This document shows, one piece after another, positions 38,518 to 46,577 of a stretch of 64,000 nt of DNA (within the stretch, counting starts at the first letter, position 1; the number at the start of each line of letters is the position of its first letter). The stretch is from Chloroflexota bacterium (GTDB taxonomy: Bacteria; Chloroflexota; Anaerolineae; Anaerolineales; UBA11579). The notes under the pieces were generated by a model. That model saw nothing but the letters and a program-made list of their open reading frames with translations, was not told the origin of the DNA and made no database searches. The stretch lies in NCBI GenBank assembly GCA_016191875.1, contig JACPVG010000029.1, positions 62,001 to 126,000 of the forward strand, in the 5' to 3' direction. Both the position numbers and the translations under genes were made by a program.

Positions 38518-41238
38518 TTATCCGGTGTGCGTTTCCACTTCGTCCCAGCCGAGCATCATGGCCCGCATGCTCGCCAGCGGCTCGTGGCCGGTGGTGGTGA
38601 GATACACATGGGCGACGATGAAGGCGGCAAACAGCCAGGCCACCAGCGTGTGGGCGGGGGCCAGGAAGGGCAATCCGCCCAAGCGTGCGGCCAGGTCCGG
38701 CCAGCGCTGGGCGCCCCACATCAGCGCGCCGGTGAGGACCTGAAGCGGCAGGAGGACGTTAAGGATGCCGAAATACACAACCTTCTGGAGGGGATTGAGT
38801 TTGTTCTGGGGCGACTTCTCGAAGGGATGCGGCTCGCCGCGGAAGATGCCGCGCAGGTAGAAACGCGCCTGCACAAACATCTGGTCGAAGAAGCCGTAGG
38901 GGCGCGGGATGTACTGGCGAATCTCGCCGCTGGCGAGATGGTAGAACAGCGAGAGGGCGGCGTTGGCGACCAGCAGGAAGGCCAGCACGTTGTGCACCAC
39001 CACCACACCGTGGAACGAGAAGGCCCTGAACATATCCGGCTTGTGGATGATCAGGCCGGTGACGATGAGCAGCAGGATGGTGATGGTCTGCATCCAGTGC
39101 CAGAAGCGCTCGTAGACGCCGTACATGTACACTTTCTCCACCGCCGGGGCGGCCGGTTTGCGCCGGGCAATAGACCACCAACGCAGCCCGCCGTGCAGGC
39201 TGACGCCGGCCAGCGTGCCAAGGAAGGCCAGGATGCCGAACCAATCCACCCAGGTGACCGAGTCGCGGCCGAGGATGTAGAGGCCGGCCTGTTGCGGAGC
39301 GGGCTGATAGAAGAGCGCGCTTTCGTTGCCGAGCATCACCCCGCCGGAATCGCCGGCAGCGACGAATTCGGGCAGGGTGTTTCCAGGGGCGTAGGCCGCC
39401 AGGTCGAACCCGGCGGTGAGAATGGAATCGGCGCTATGGCAGGCGGAGCAGTCTCGGATGGCCCACTCGCCGTTGGTCACGTTATGGTTGATGCTGTAGG
39501 CCTGGACTTCGGCCTGAATGCGGGGATCTTCGAGCCCAAGCGCGGCCAGGCGAGCGGCGATGAGCGCCACTTTTTCGTCCGTATCCAGGCGCAGTTCGAG
39601 GTCGCTCAACTGCCCATCGCCGTCGGCGTCAAAGAGAGCCAGGACTTCGACTGAATACGCGCGGCTATCGAACCAGGCGTCTTCCAGGTCGATCAGGCGC
39701 ACCGGGCGGGCGGGGTCGCCGTAGACCCAGTACCAGGCGGTGACGAGATTGTAGGGGGCCAGAGCCGCGCCGCCGTCCACCATTTGCCGGGGAAGGATGA
39801 CCGGCCGGTAGCCGCTGACCAGCGCGGCCGGGTCGGCCGGGCTGCCGTCTGTCCCGCGGAACTCGGAGAGGGGTTGATGGTTGGCGTCCAGCACGGTCCA
39901 GTCGCGCGACTGAAGAGCGGGCGCGTAGATCTGCGGGCTGTGGCAGGTTTCGCAGGCCAGGGCAGCCGTGTGGCGCTCGGCGTAGGGCAGCCAGGTATGG
40001 CTGGCGGCCGCGTCGTGGCAGGAGTCGCAGCGGCGCATGGTGTTCCACAGCTCGGGTGCGACGGCGCTCTGGGCGCTCTGGCCGCGGGCGAACTCATGCA
40101 GCGGCTGGTAGAGGTAGGCGCTGAGGTCCAGGCGGCGCGGGTCGAAGAGGAGATGCTCCGGCTGGCTGGCCGGGTCGCGCTGGGCCAGAACGGGGTTGTT
40201 GAGCGAGTAGTGGCAGTCCACGCACTCCAGGCCGCGCTCGGCGTGAATATCCCAGCTGCGGGTGATCTCCGCCTTGCTCTGGAGGTTGATGCCGGAGTTG
40301 GAAATACGCTGGCCGGAGATGACCTGGCCGGTTGTGAGGGTGCGCCAATCGGCGGCGAAGGAGTCGCCGAGCACGACAGGCTGGGAAAGATCGGCGTTGA
40401 CCTGCCCGTGGCACAATCCGCAGTTGGCGGCGGCGGGGTCCTGGATGGCGACGAATTCGGGCTTGAGTTCGCCATTCTCCACGAAGGCATCTGGATTCCA
40501 GGCGTAGACGTTTCCGGCGGGAATCACCCAGCCGGTGGCTGCCAGCGTGGCGGTGTTGGCCCAGGCGAATCGCCCGGCCTCCAGGGCGGCGATGCGGGCG
40601 GCATTGTCGGGCTGGCTGAGGTGGCACAGGAAGCAGTTCATCTCCACCGTGCCGGAGGACTCCCAATCCCAGGCTTTCGTCTGGCCGGTGTGGGCGTCGA
40701 GGATGGCGGCTTCGGGATCCGAGGCGTCCGGGCGCAGGCTGGCGAGAGCCTGGCCGGCACGGCCGGTTTCGGCCGGACCGCCGCCCACATGGCGGGCGCC
40801 GTAAAGCATCACCCAGCCGGCGGTGGTGAGGTCGATGCGCTCATCGCCGGCCGGGGAGAGGTAGCGGTAGGTGATGGGGTCCCAATTGCCGAACTGGCCG
40901 TTACTGGTGTCCCAGATGCGGCCATTGGCGACCGCTCCGGGAGAGGAGAAGTCATCCAGCCCGGCGGCGGAGTGGAACGAGTGGCGGCTGATAAATTCGG
41001 CGTCGTGGCACTGGCCGCACGTGTTCATCGTCGAGACCGGCTGGCCGGATGAGAGCACGTTGACGCCATCGCTATCCAACAGGGCGAAGGTGGGGTGGAA
41101 GCCGTTGGTCTGTTCGGCGGGGGACGCGCCGGCGCGGCTGAGGGCAGCGCCGGTGGTGAGCAGCAGGGCAGCCGCGACCAGGAGCGCGCCCAGCCACAGA
41201 TTCTTTCGTGAAAGAGGCGTATTTCGTGAGGAAGTCAT
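38518..41238 (-). CDS. Seven-heme cytochrome c fused to a cytochrome b561-type membrane domain
   Basis: The product has about 906 residues. A signal sequence (about 14-37) is followed by an exported region with seven CxxCH motifs: CGQCH, CFLCH, CGLCH, CVDCH, CDSCH, CETCH and CSACH. A perfect EF-hand loop (DADGDGQLSDLE, DNA 39595-39630) lies between the sixth and seventh. The last 260 residues contain about five transmembrane helices with histidines suited to b-heme binding (FWHWMQ, SFHGVVVVHNV, PAHTLVAW, AHVYLTTTGHE), as in formate dehydrogenase gamma and thiosulfate reductase cytochrome b subunits. It would link the quinone pool to periplasmic hemes. The start is one of several close ATGs (41280, 41250, 41238); I chose the one after GGGATTAGG. 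Confidence 0.85.
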   Translation of the reverse strand: MTSSRNTPLSRKNLWLGALLVAAALLLTTGAALSRAGASPAEQTNGFHPTFALLDSDGVNVLSSGQPVSTMNTCGQCHDAEFISRHSFHSAAGLDDFSSPGAVANGRIWDTSNGQFGNWDPITYRYLSPAGDERIDLTTAGWVMLYGARHVGGGPAETGRAGQALASLRPDASDPEAAILDAHTGQTKAWDWESSGTVEMNCFLCHLSQPDNAARIAALEAGRFAWANTATLAATGWVIPAGNVYAWNPDAFVENGELKPEFVAIQDPAAANCGLCHGQVNADLSQPVVLGDSFAADWRTLTTGQVISGQRISNSGINLQSKAEITRSWDIHAERGLECVDCHYSLNNPVLAQRDPASQPEHLLFDPRRLDLSAYLYQPLHEFARGQSAQSAVAPELWNTMRRCDSCHDAAASHTWLPYAERHTAALACETCHSPQIYAPALQSRDWTVLDANHQPLSEFRGTDGSPADPAALVSGYRPVILPRQMVDGGAALAPYNLVTAWYWVYGDPARPVRLIDLEDAWFDSRAYSVEVLALFDADGDGQLSDLELRLDTDEKVALIAARLAALGLEDPRIQAEVQAYSINHNVTNGEWAIRDCSACHSADSILTAGFDLAAYAPGNTLPEFVAAGDSGGVMLGNESALFYQPAPQQAGLYILGRDSVTWVDWFGILAFLGTLAGVSLHGGLRWWSIARRKPAAPAVEKVYMYGVYERFWHWMQTITILLLIVTGLIIHKPDMFRAFSFHGVVVVHNVLAFLLVANAALSLFYHLASGEIRQYIPRPYGFFDQMFVQARFYLRGIFRGEPHPFEKSPQNKLNPLQKVVYFGILNVLLPLQVLTGALMWGAQRWPDLAARLGGLPFLAPAHTLVAWLFAAFIVAHVYLTTTGHEPLASMRAMMLGWDEVETHTG

Positions 41239-41255
41239 ACCTAATCCCATTCTAT

Positions 41256-42677
41256 TCAAGGCGTAATGCGAGCGCCCCATTCCATCGGGTCACCGGCATA
41301 GCCGAGCGCGATCCAGTCGATGCGGCCGTTCTGGCTGTGGCAAGAAGTGCAGGTGAGGGCGTTTTCCTTGGGCTGAACCATGTGCGCCAGCGGCCAGTAC
41401 ATCTCGGTGCGGGTGAAACCGACCTGGCCACTCCAGGGCAGGCCTACGGTTTCCATGCCTTTCTCGAAGGCAGCGTACCAGTCGAAGTTCACCCAGTATT
41501 CGCCAACGGTCTGAGGCTGGACGAGATAGTTGAAGACCGGGTCGTAGGGCTGGTTGGCGGTGTGGACCTTGAAGGGCCAGATGCGCGCATTCGGGTCGTT
41601 GATGTCGCCGAGCGGCAGGTTGATCTCGGTCACGCCATCCGGGTCGATCGGATCGCCAAGGATGTAGCGGTCGCCGGTGCCATTCCACCACAGGTAGGTG
41701 GGGGTGAAATTGGCTTCGTAGACGAAGGAACCCTTGATCTTCAAGTAGATGTGCGGGTCTTCGGGGCGGTCCTGCCCGGCTGTGGACCAATCCCAATCCA
41801 TCTTGGTGGCATCGCGCACCGCGCCCTGCGGGACGTGGCAGGTCTCGCAGGCCACGCTATCCAGGTGGGTATTGATGCGCTCGTCGGTATGCGGGGCCCG
41901 GGCGTGGCAGTCGGTGCAGTAGACCTGATTGGCGTCGTCGACGCTGACCGAGAGCGAACGGCCGGCGATCTGATGGTTGGTGGTGCGGTGGCAGTCGATG
42001 CACTGGAAGTCGAATTCGCCCATGTGGACATCGATGGCGGCGGTGGGGAAGTAGAGGGTTTCGTCCAGGTCGCCATGCTTGACGGCATTGCCGCCGCCGC
42101 CGTTGAAGTGGCAGGCGCCACAGTTCTGGCGGGTGGGCAGGCCCACACTCTGAGCGGAGGCCAGCAGGTCTACGCCTTCCACGGGCAGGCCGTAGTCGCC
42201 TTTCACATAGGCGCCGCTGTTGTCGTGGCAGGCCAGGCAGTCGATGTTCTCCGCATTAGCAAAGTCAAAGTCATTGTCTGAGAACCCATATCCGGCATGG
42301 CACGAGGTGCAGCCGCGCCAGTTGGACTGGATGCCGATGCAGTAGTTGTTGAGGGAGTTCTTCTTGCCGATGGTGACCGGGGCGTCGCGGCCGGGCAACA
42401 GCACCGGGTCACCCTCCCAGGTGAAGTGGACCGAATTGAGCATCTGCTCACCGGCGGCCGGATGGCAGGAGAGGCACTCACGGGTCACTTCCTGCCCGGT
42501 AGCAAAGGGACCCTTGACGATGGCGCTGTGGTCGGTGTGGGCAGGGTGGGCGGGCATGTCCGCCCAGGGATCGTCCTGCGCTCCGGCGTCCTTAGGCCAG
42601 AAGAGGGCCACTGGCACGATGATGAGGGCCAGGATGAGCAGCAGGCCGGCCAGCCAGATGTGCTTGAATTCTTTCAT
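41256..42677 (-). CDS. Octaheme c-type cytochrome, tetrathionate reductase (OTR) family
   Basis: The 473-residue exported protein has a signal anchor (about residues 8-27) and exactly eight CxxCH motifs: CLSCH, CTSCH, CLACH, CGACH, CIDCH, CTDCH, CETCH and CTSCH. The segment GKKNSLNNYCIGIQSN followed by WRGCTSCHAGYG matches the active-site region of Shewanella octaheme tetrathionate reductase, where a lysine ligates the catalytic heme. That enzyme reduces tetrathionate, nitrite or hydroxylamine in vitro; the natural substrate is uncertain. It is the first gene of the minus-strand operon with the seven-heme/cytochrome b fusion and YeeE/YedE genes. ATG 42677 is preferred over a TTG at 42704. Confidence 0.88.
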   Translation of the reverse strand: MKEFKHIWLAGLLLILALIIVPVALFWPKDAGAQDDPWADMPAHPAHTDHSAIVKGPFATGQEVTRECLSCHPAAGEQMLNSVHFTWEGDPVLLPGRDAPVTIGKKNSLNNYCIGIQSNWRGCTSCHAGYGFSDNDFDFANAENIDCLACHDNSGAYVKGDYGLPVEGVDLLASAQSVGLPTRQNCGACHFNGGGGNAVKHGDLDETLYFPTAAIDVHMGEFDFQCIDCHRTTNHQIAGRSLSVSVDDANQVYCTDCHARAPHTDERINTHLDSVACETCHVPQGAVRDATKMDWDWSTAGQDRPEDPHIYLKIKGSFVYEANFTPTYLWWNGTGDRYILGDPIDPDGVTEINLPLGDINDPNARIWPFKVHTANQPYDPVFNYLVQPQTVGEYWVNFDWYAAFEKGMETVGLPWSGQVGFTRTEMYWPLAHMVQPKENALTCTSCHSQNGRIDWIALGYAGDPMEWGARITP

Positions 42678-42746
42678 AGGTTGAGTTTCGCTTTCTCTGC
42701 GCAATATTTCACAATCTCATTGTACGCGCGGTTGGTTGTGAACGAA

Positions 42747-42760
42747 GGGACAAATGTCCC
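42747..42760. promoter_or_regulatory. Inverted repeat in the divergent OTR/mmsA gap
   Basis: GGGACA-AA-TGTCCC is a 6-bp perfect inverted repeat about 70 bases upstream of the octaheme cytochrome ATG. It lies above a possible minus-strand -10 box (TACAAT near 42719-42724), where an activator or repressor would bind. A second small inverted repeat (TTATTCG...CGAATAA) lies at 42781-42800. No factor is assigned. Confidence 0.35.
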
Positions 42761-42891
42761 GCAAGGGAGGGGGCGTGTATCCTTATTCGGATAAGCGAAT
42801 AAACAGATAAGATGGGGGAGGGAGTACTTGTACCTGGAATACCTGCTGTGGACATCTCAAGATACGCGAGTGAAGAGCCGGCGCGGTTCGA

Positions 42892-42897
42892 TATAAT
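42892..42897 (+). promoter_or_regulatory. TATAAT -10 box of mmsA
   Basis: A perfect TATAAT followed by CGGG lies 26 bases before the mmsA ATG. The predicted leader of about 20 bases includes the AAGGTGGAG ribosome-binding site. The -35 region is weak. Confidence 0.55.
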
Positions 42898-42923
42898 CGG
42901 GCAAACGCAAACAAGGTGGAGCG

Positions 42924-44402
42924 ATGACGAAAGACGGTGAATTGAAGAATTACATCGGCGGGGAGTGGCGGATGGCCGAGGCTGTGGAACGATTGCCGGT
43001 GGTGGACCCGGCCACCCAAGAGACGCTTGCGATGGTCCCGCTTTCGAACGGGGCCGAAGTGGGGCAGGCCGCTGAAGCCGCCCGGAGGGTCTTCCCGGGT
43101 TGGCGGGCCATGCCAGCGACCGAACGCATCCAGTACCTGTTCAAACTCAAGCCGCTGCTCGAGGGGCGGTTCGAAGAACTGGCGCGGGCCATCACGATGG
43201 AGTGCGGCAAGACGCTGGACGAGGCGCGGGGCGAGATGCGCCGGGCGATCGAGAACGTGGAGGTAGCGTGCGGCATCCCGCTGATGATGCAGGGTGAGTT
43301 CTCAGAGGACATTGCCCCAGGCATCGATGAGTTCATGATCCGCCAGCCGCTGGGGGTGTGCGCGGTCATCGCGCCGTTCAACTTCCCCGGCATGATCCCC
43401 TTCTGGTTCTTCCCGTATGCGCTGGCGTGCGGCAACACCTGCGTCATCAAGCCGTCCGAGCGCACGCCGATCACGATGGGCCTCGTGTTCGAACTGCTCC
43501 ACGAGGTGGGATTGCCACCGGGCGTCGTCAATCTGGTGCACGGGGCGCGCGAGGCCGCTGAAGCGCTGCTCGACCACCCGGACATCCGGGCGATCAGTTT
43601 CGTGGGCTCAACCCCGGTGGCGCGGCACGTGTACGCGCGGGCGGCCGCTAACGGCAAGCGCGCCCAGGCGCAGGGCGGGGCCAAGAACCCGCTGGTAGTG
43701 CTGCCGGACGCCGACCTGGAGATGACCACGCGCATTGCCGCTGATTCGGCGTTCGGCTGCGCCGGGCAGCGCTGCCTGGCGGCCTCGCTGGCCATCACCG
43801 TCGGCGAGGCGCGCGACTTGTTCAGTGAGGCCATCGCCGACGCGGCCGCCAGCCGGGCGGTGGGCTACGGCCTGGACGAGGGCGTGCAGATGGGAGCGGT
43901 TATCAACCACGCCAGCCGGGCACGCGTCGAGAGCCTGATCGCGGAGGGCGTGAAGGAAGGCGCGTCGGCGCTGGTGGATGGGCGCGGGACGGTGATCGCC
44001 GGTTATGAAGCGGGGAGTTTCGTGCGGCCGACCATCCTGCAGGGGCTGCCGCCGGGCAGCGCGGTGGCGCGCACCGAAATCTTCGGGCCGGTGCTCGGGC
44101 TGATGCACGTGGATACCATCGAAGAAGCCATCGCGCTGGTGAATTCCGGGGAGTATGGCAACATGGCCTGCCTGTTCACCAGCAGCGGGGCGGCGGCGCG
44201 GCAGTTCCGCAGCCAGGCGGAGGCGGGGAACATCGGCATCAACATCGGGGTAGCCGCGCCGATGGCATTCTTCCCGTTCAGCGGCTGGAAGGAGTCATTC
44301 TTCGGCATGCTGCACGGCCAGGGGCGGCACGCGGTGGAGTTCTTCACGCAGACGAAGGTGGTGGTGGAGCGCTGGCCGGACGACTGGTCGCGGCGGTTTT
44401 GA
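42924..44402 (+). CDS. mmsA: CoA-acylating methylmalonate-semialdehyde dehydrogenase
   Basis: This 492-residue aldehyde dehydrogenase converts methylmalonate or malonate semialdehyde to propionyl- or acetyl-CoA, in valine, beta-alanine and inositol breakdown. Features of the MmsA branch are visible: NYIGGEW at the start, [22 protein letters not shown] near residues 150-171, [14 protein letters not shown] near 252 and the catalytic cysteine in [10 protein letters not shown] near 285. The C-terminus ([17 protein letters not shown]...[13 protein letters not shown]) is also typical. AAGGTGGAG precedes the ATG. It is transcribed alone, divergently from the octaheme cytochrome operon. Confidence 0.93.
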   Translation: MTKDGELKNYIGGEWRMAEAVERLPVVDPATQETLAMVPLSNGAEVGQAAEAARRVFPGWRAMPATERIQYLFKLKPLLEGRFEELARAITMECGKTLDEARGEMRRAIENVEVACGIPLMMQGEFSEDIAPGIDEFMIRQPLGVCAVIAPFNFPGMIPFWFFPYALACGNTCVIKPSERTPITMGLVFELLHEVGLPPGVVNLVHGAREAAEALLDHPDIRAISFVGSTPVARHVYARAAANGKRAQAQGGAKNPLVVLPDADLEMTTRIAADSAFGCAGQRCLAASLAITVGEARDLFSEAIADAAASRAVGYGLDEGVQMGAVINHASRARVESLIAEGVKEGASALVDGRGTVIAGYEAGSFVRPTILQGLPPGSAVARTEIFGPVLGLMHVDTIEEAIALVNSGEYGNMACLFTSSGAAARQFRSQAEAGNIGINIGVAAPMAFFPFSGWKESFFGMLHGQGRHAVEFFTQTKVVVERWPDDWSRRF

Positions 44403-44472
44403 TGCGGGTGAGCAAGCGCCCGGTGAGACGCGGCGCGTGTTTCGTGACGTCTGCCCAAAGCGGGCGCTAGGG

Positions 44473-44599
44473 TCTGTATGCAAATTCAAATTATCTCGCC
44501 CTGAACCTGGTGAACAGGTTGATTTTCAAGCGAAAAACCGAGATTCTTCGCCGCTTCGCGGCTCAGAATGACATGCCCAAAATAATTTGCATACACGCT
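44473..44599. mobile_element. 127-base MITE-like element
   Basis: The element has 12-base terminal inverted repeats (TGTATGCAAATT near 44475-44486 and its complement at 44584-44595) and is flanked on both sides by the six-base direct repeat CTAGGG (44467-44472 and 44600-44605). The interior holds a hairpin-forming GATTCTTCGCCGCTTCGC segment ending CAGAATGACA, of a type I recall as dispersed in many bacterial genomes. There is no transposase. The right-hand CTAGGG contains the stop codon of the LysM gene, so insertion occurred at that gene's end. Confidence 0.6.
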
Positions 44600-45547
44600 C
44601 TAGGGAATGATGAGAATCTGTCCGGGATAGATGAGGTCGGGGTCCAGAATCTGGGGGTTGGCGGCCAGCAATGCCCCGAGGGTGACGCCCAGACGTTCGC
44701 TGATGCGGGTGAGGTTTTCGCAGGGGGCGACGACGTAGCCGGCGCGGGTTATGTGCCCTACACCGCAGGGGCCAGGCGGGGGCGCGGGCTCCCCAGGCTC
44801 TGTATCGCCGCTGACTGCGGCCGGCAGAACGGTGAGTGTAAGCGGGAGCGACTCGGCGGACTGCCCGGTCGCGGGGTGGGTGGCTATGGCCAGCACAGTC
44901 AGTTCCCCCTGCGGGAGTTCGATGACGGCCGTCCAGGCTCCGCTGGCGTCCACTTCGGCGCTGGCCAGCAGGCCGCCACCCGAATTCATAACCACCGTGG
45001 TGCCGGGCGCAGTCGTGCCGCTGAAGGTGACTGGGCCGGCGCGGAGCGTATCGCCCGGCATGGGCCTGAGAATCACGGGCGCGGGGAGGACGGCTGCGAC
45101 CGGATTGACGATGAATGCCTGAGGGTTGGTCTCCGCCAGGACGTTGCCGGCTGTATCCAGGGCCTGGGCGACGACCACGTGGCGGCCTTCGGGCAGTTCC
45201 GTTTCCACCCGCCATTGCCCGGCCGTCGAGAGGGGCGATTCGCCCTGCGGCTCGCCGTTGCTCAAGACACGGACAATCGCGCCGCCGCTGGCGGTGCCGA
45301 CAAATGTGTTTGGCCCGGCGGCCAGTTCGGCGCTGGGCGGCGGCTCATCGAGGGTAATCGTAACCGGCGGAGGGAGTGTGGCTTCCGGCGTGTCGGTGGG
45401 GGCCGCCAGGGTGGGAGGCTGTGGGGTGGGGGTGACGGGAACGACGGGGGGCGCGCCGCGGAACACAAACAAAAGGAGCAACAAAATGAGAGCGACCGCC
45501 AGTTTGAACCCGTCGTAAGGCAGCCAGCTCGGTTTGGGCCGGGTCAT
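44600..45547 (-). CDS. LysM protein with bacterial Ig-like region, membrane-anchored
   Basis: The 315-residue protein has one N-terminal transmembrane helix (about 13-30), a Pro/Thr-rich stretch, two Ig-like beta-rich repeats (about 75-250; PNTFVGTASGGAIVRV and PVTFSGTTAPGTTVVM are equivalent segments) and a C-terminal LysM domain (about 265-315, ending LIYPGQILIIP) that should bind peptidoglycan or chitin-like glycans. It is probably a surface protein exposed to the wall. The ATG at 45545-45547 is seven bases after the upstream gene's stop. The stop codon lies in the direct repeat flanking the MITE-like element. Confidence 0.82.
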   Translation of the reverse strand: MTRPKPSWLPYDGFKLAVALILLLLLFVFRGAPPVVPVTPTPQPPTLAAPTDTPEATLPPPVTITLDEPPPSAELAAGPNTFVGTASGGAIVRVLSNGEPQGESPLSTAGQWRVETELPEGRHVVVAQALDTAGNVLAETNPQAFIVNPVAAVLPAPVILRPMPGDTLRAGPVTFSGTTAPGTTVVMNSGGGLLASAEVDASGAWTAVIELPQGELTVLAIATHPATGQSAESLPLTLTVLPAAVSGDTEPGEPAPPPGPCGVGHITRAGYVVAPCENLTRISERLGVTLGALLAANPQILDPDLIYPGQILIIP

Positions 45548-45554
45548 GGGTGGC

Positions 45555-45950
45555 TCACTCGTGCTTGTCTTTGTGGGGCGGCCTGCGGCGGGGAGTGACG
45601 TCTTCGCGGGTGCCGGCGCGAATCTCGGCCAGTTCGCGGGCTTCCTGGATGAGAGCGGCCTCATCGGCCAGGTTGCGAATATCCGGACCGATGATGGTCT
45701 CCATCTCGGCCGGGGTGAGCGCGGCCACGCCTTCGAAGGTGTAAATGCCCGCGGCGTTGAGTTTGTCGGCGATCACCGGACCGATGCCGTAGATGACTTC
45801 CAGGGGGTCGCGGCGCTCGCGCAACTGGGCGCGCAGGCGCTCCAGTTCGGCGGAGGATGCGCCGCGTCGCCGCCAGTAGAGCCAGTCGATGACCCATTCG
45901 ACCAGCCAGCCGATGAGCAAACCCAGGATAAGTGCCGTCCAGACCGTCAT
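45555..45950 (-). CDS. Membrane protein with helix-hairpin-helix domain
   Basis: The 131-residue protein has an N-terminal transmembrane segment (about 4-25), a coiled coil (SSAELERLRAQLRERRD), a helix-hairpin-helix module (about 49-95: LEVIYGIGPVIADKLNAAGI, then TFEGVAALTPAEM) and a basic tail. The HhH form IxGIGPxxAxxLxxAGI is common in proteins of unknown role often labelled nuclease-like, but no catalytic motif is present. It is co-transcribed with the LysM gene. Confidence 0.78.
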   Translation of the reverse strand: MTVWTALILGLLIGWLVEWVIDWLYWRRRGASSAELERLRAQLRERRDPLEVIYGIGPVIADKLNAAGIYTFEGVAALTPAEMETIIGPDIRNLADEAALIQEARELAEIRAGTREDVTPRRRPPHKDKHE

Positions 45951-46077
45951 GACTCCTCGCCTCCAGCGCTCGGTGGCCTTATTTTACCCCGATTTCCGGG
46001 AGATTTCTTCCGTTTCGGCCAAGAACGCCCTTCCGTAAGTTCGTATTTCGGAGTAATATTGTATTGAGGGTACGAAT

Positions 46078-46557
46078 ATCGTAATCACGCAATCGCTGGA
46101 CCCCATCGATACGGCCATCATCACCCACCTGCAACAGGACGGGCGCAAGCCGTTCACAGACATCGCCAAGGAACTGGGCGTTTCTGAGGGCACGGTGCGC
46201 AACCGGGTGAACCGGTTGGTGAAGGAGCGCATCCTCCAGGTGGTGGGCATGGTGGATCCCTACCAGCTGGGCTTCGACGCTCCGGCGCTGATCGGGGTAT
46301 CCGTCTCGCCGCCGGACATCGACCGGGCGGCGGCCGAGATCGCCGAACTGCCGGAGGTGAGTTACCTTATCATGGTATCCGGCGACTTCGACCTGTACGT
46401 CGAGGTGATGTGCCGGGACCGCGACCACCTGGCGACGTTCCTGAACGAACGTCTGCGCAAGGTGGAGGGCGTGCAGCGCACGGAGACATTCCTGATCCTC
46501 AAGACCTACAAGTTGGCCTACGGCGCGGCGCCCAACCATCCGCCCGGCCAGCACTGA
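46078..46557 (+). CDS. Lrp/AsnC-family regulator with a non-standard start codon
   Basis: This roughly 159-residue transcription regulator has an N-terminal HTH (DTAIITHLQQDGRKPFTDIA, then KELGVSEGTVRNRVNRLV) and a C-terminal RAM ligand-binding domain (GVSVSPPDIDRAAAEIAELP...VSGDFDLYVEV). The full HTH reads open only from the in-frame stop at 46054 onward, and that stretch has no ATG, GTG or TTG. Candidate starts are ATT 46063, ATC 46078 (six bases after GAGGGT) and CTG 46096. The first canonical start, GTG 46195, would remove most of the HTH. It lies 20 bases before an aldehyde dehydrogenase gene and likely controls that amino-acid operon. Confidence 0.75.
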   Translation: MVITQSLDPIDTAIITHLQQDGRKPFTDIAKELGVSEGTVRNRVNRLVKERILQVVGMVDPYQLGFDAPALIGVSVSPPDIDRAAAEIAELPEVSYLIMVSGDFDLYVEVMCRDRDHLATFLNERLRKVEGVQRTETFLILKTYKLAYGAAPNHPPGQH

Positions 46558-46577
46558 GCGCCCATCCAGGAGGAAGC

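Noticed and set aside
38284-39654. Long open frame of 456 codons on the plus strand
   Set aside because: It lies antisense to the seven-heme/cytochrome b gene. Its translation is a low-complexity Gly/Arg/His-rich mixture expected from the complement of GC-rich coding DNA, without any domain.
44510-45598. 362-codon open frame on the plus strand
   Set aside because: It is antisense to the LysM gene and runs into the MITE-like element; the translation is Gly/Arg-rich without domains, and the minus-strand LysM and Ig-like motifs are clear.
46195-46557. Lrp regulator starting at GTG 46195
   Set aside because: That start removes most of the helix-turn-helix, while the frame upstream clearly encodes the conserved first helices.
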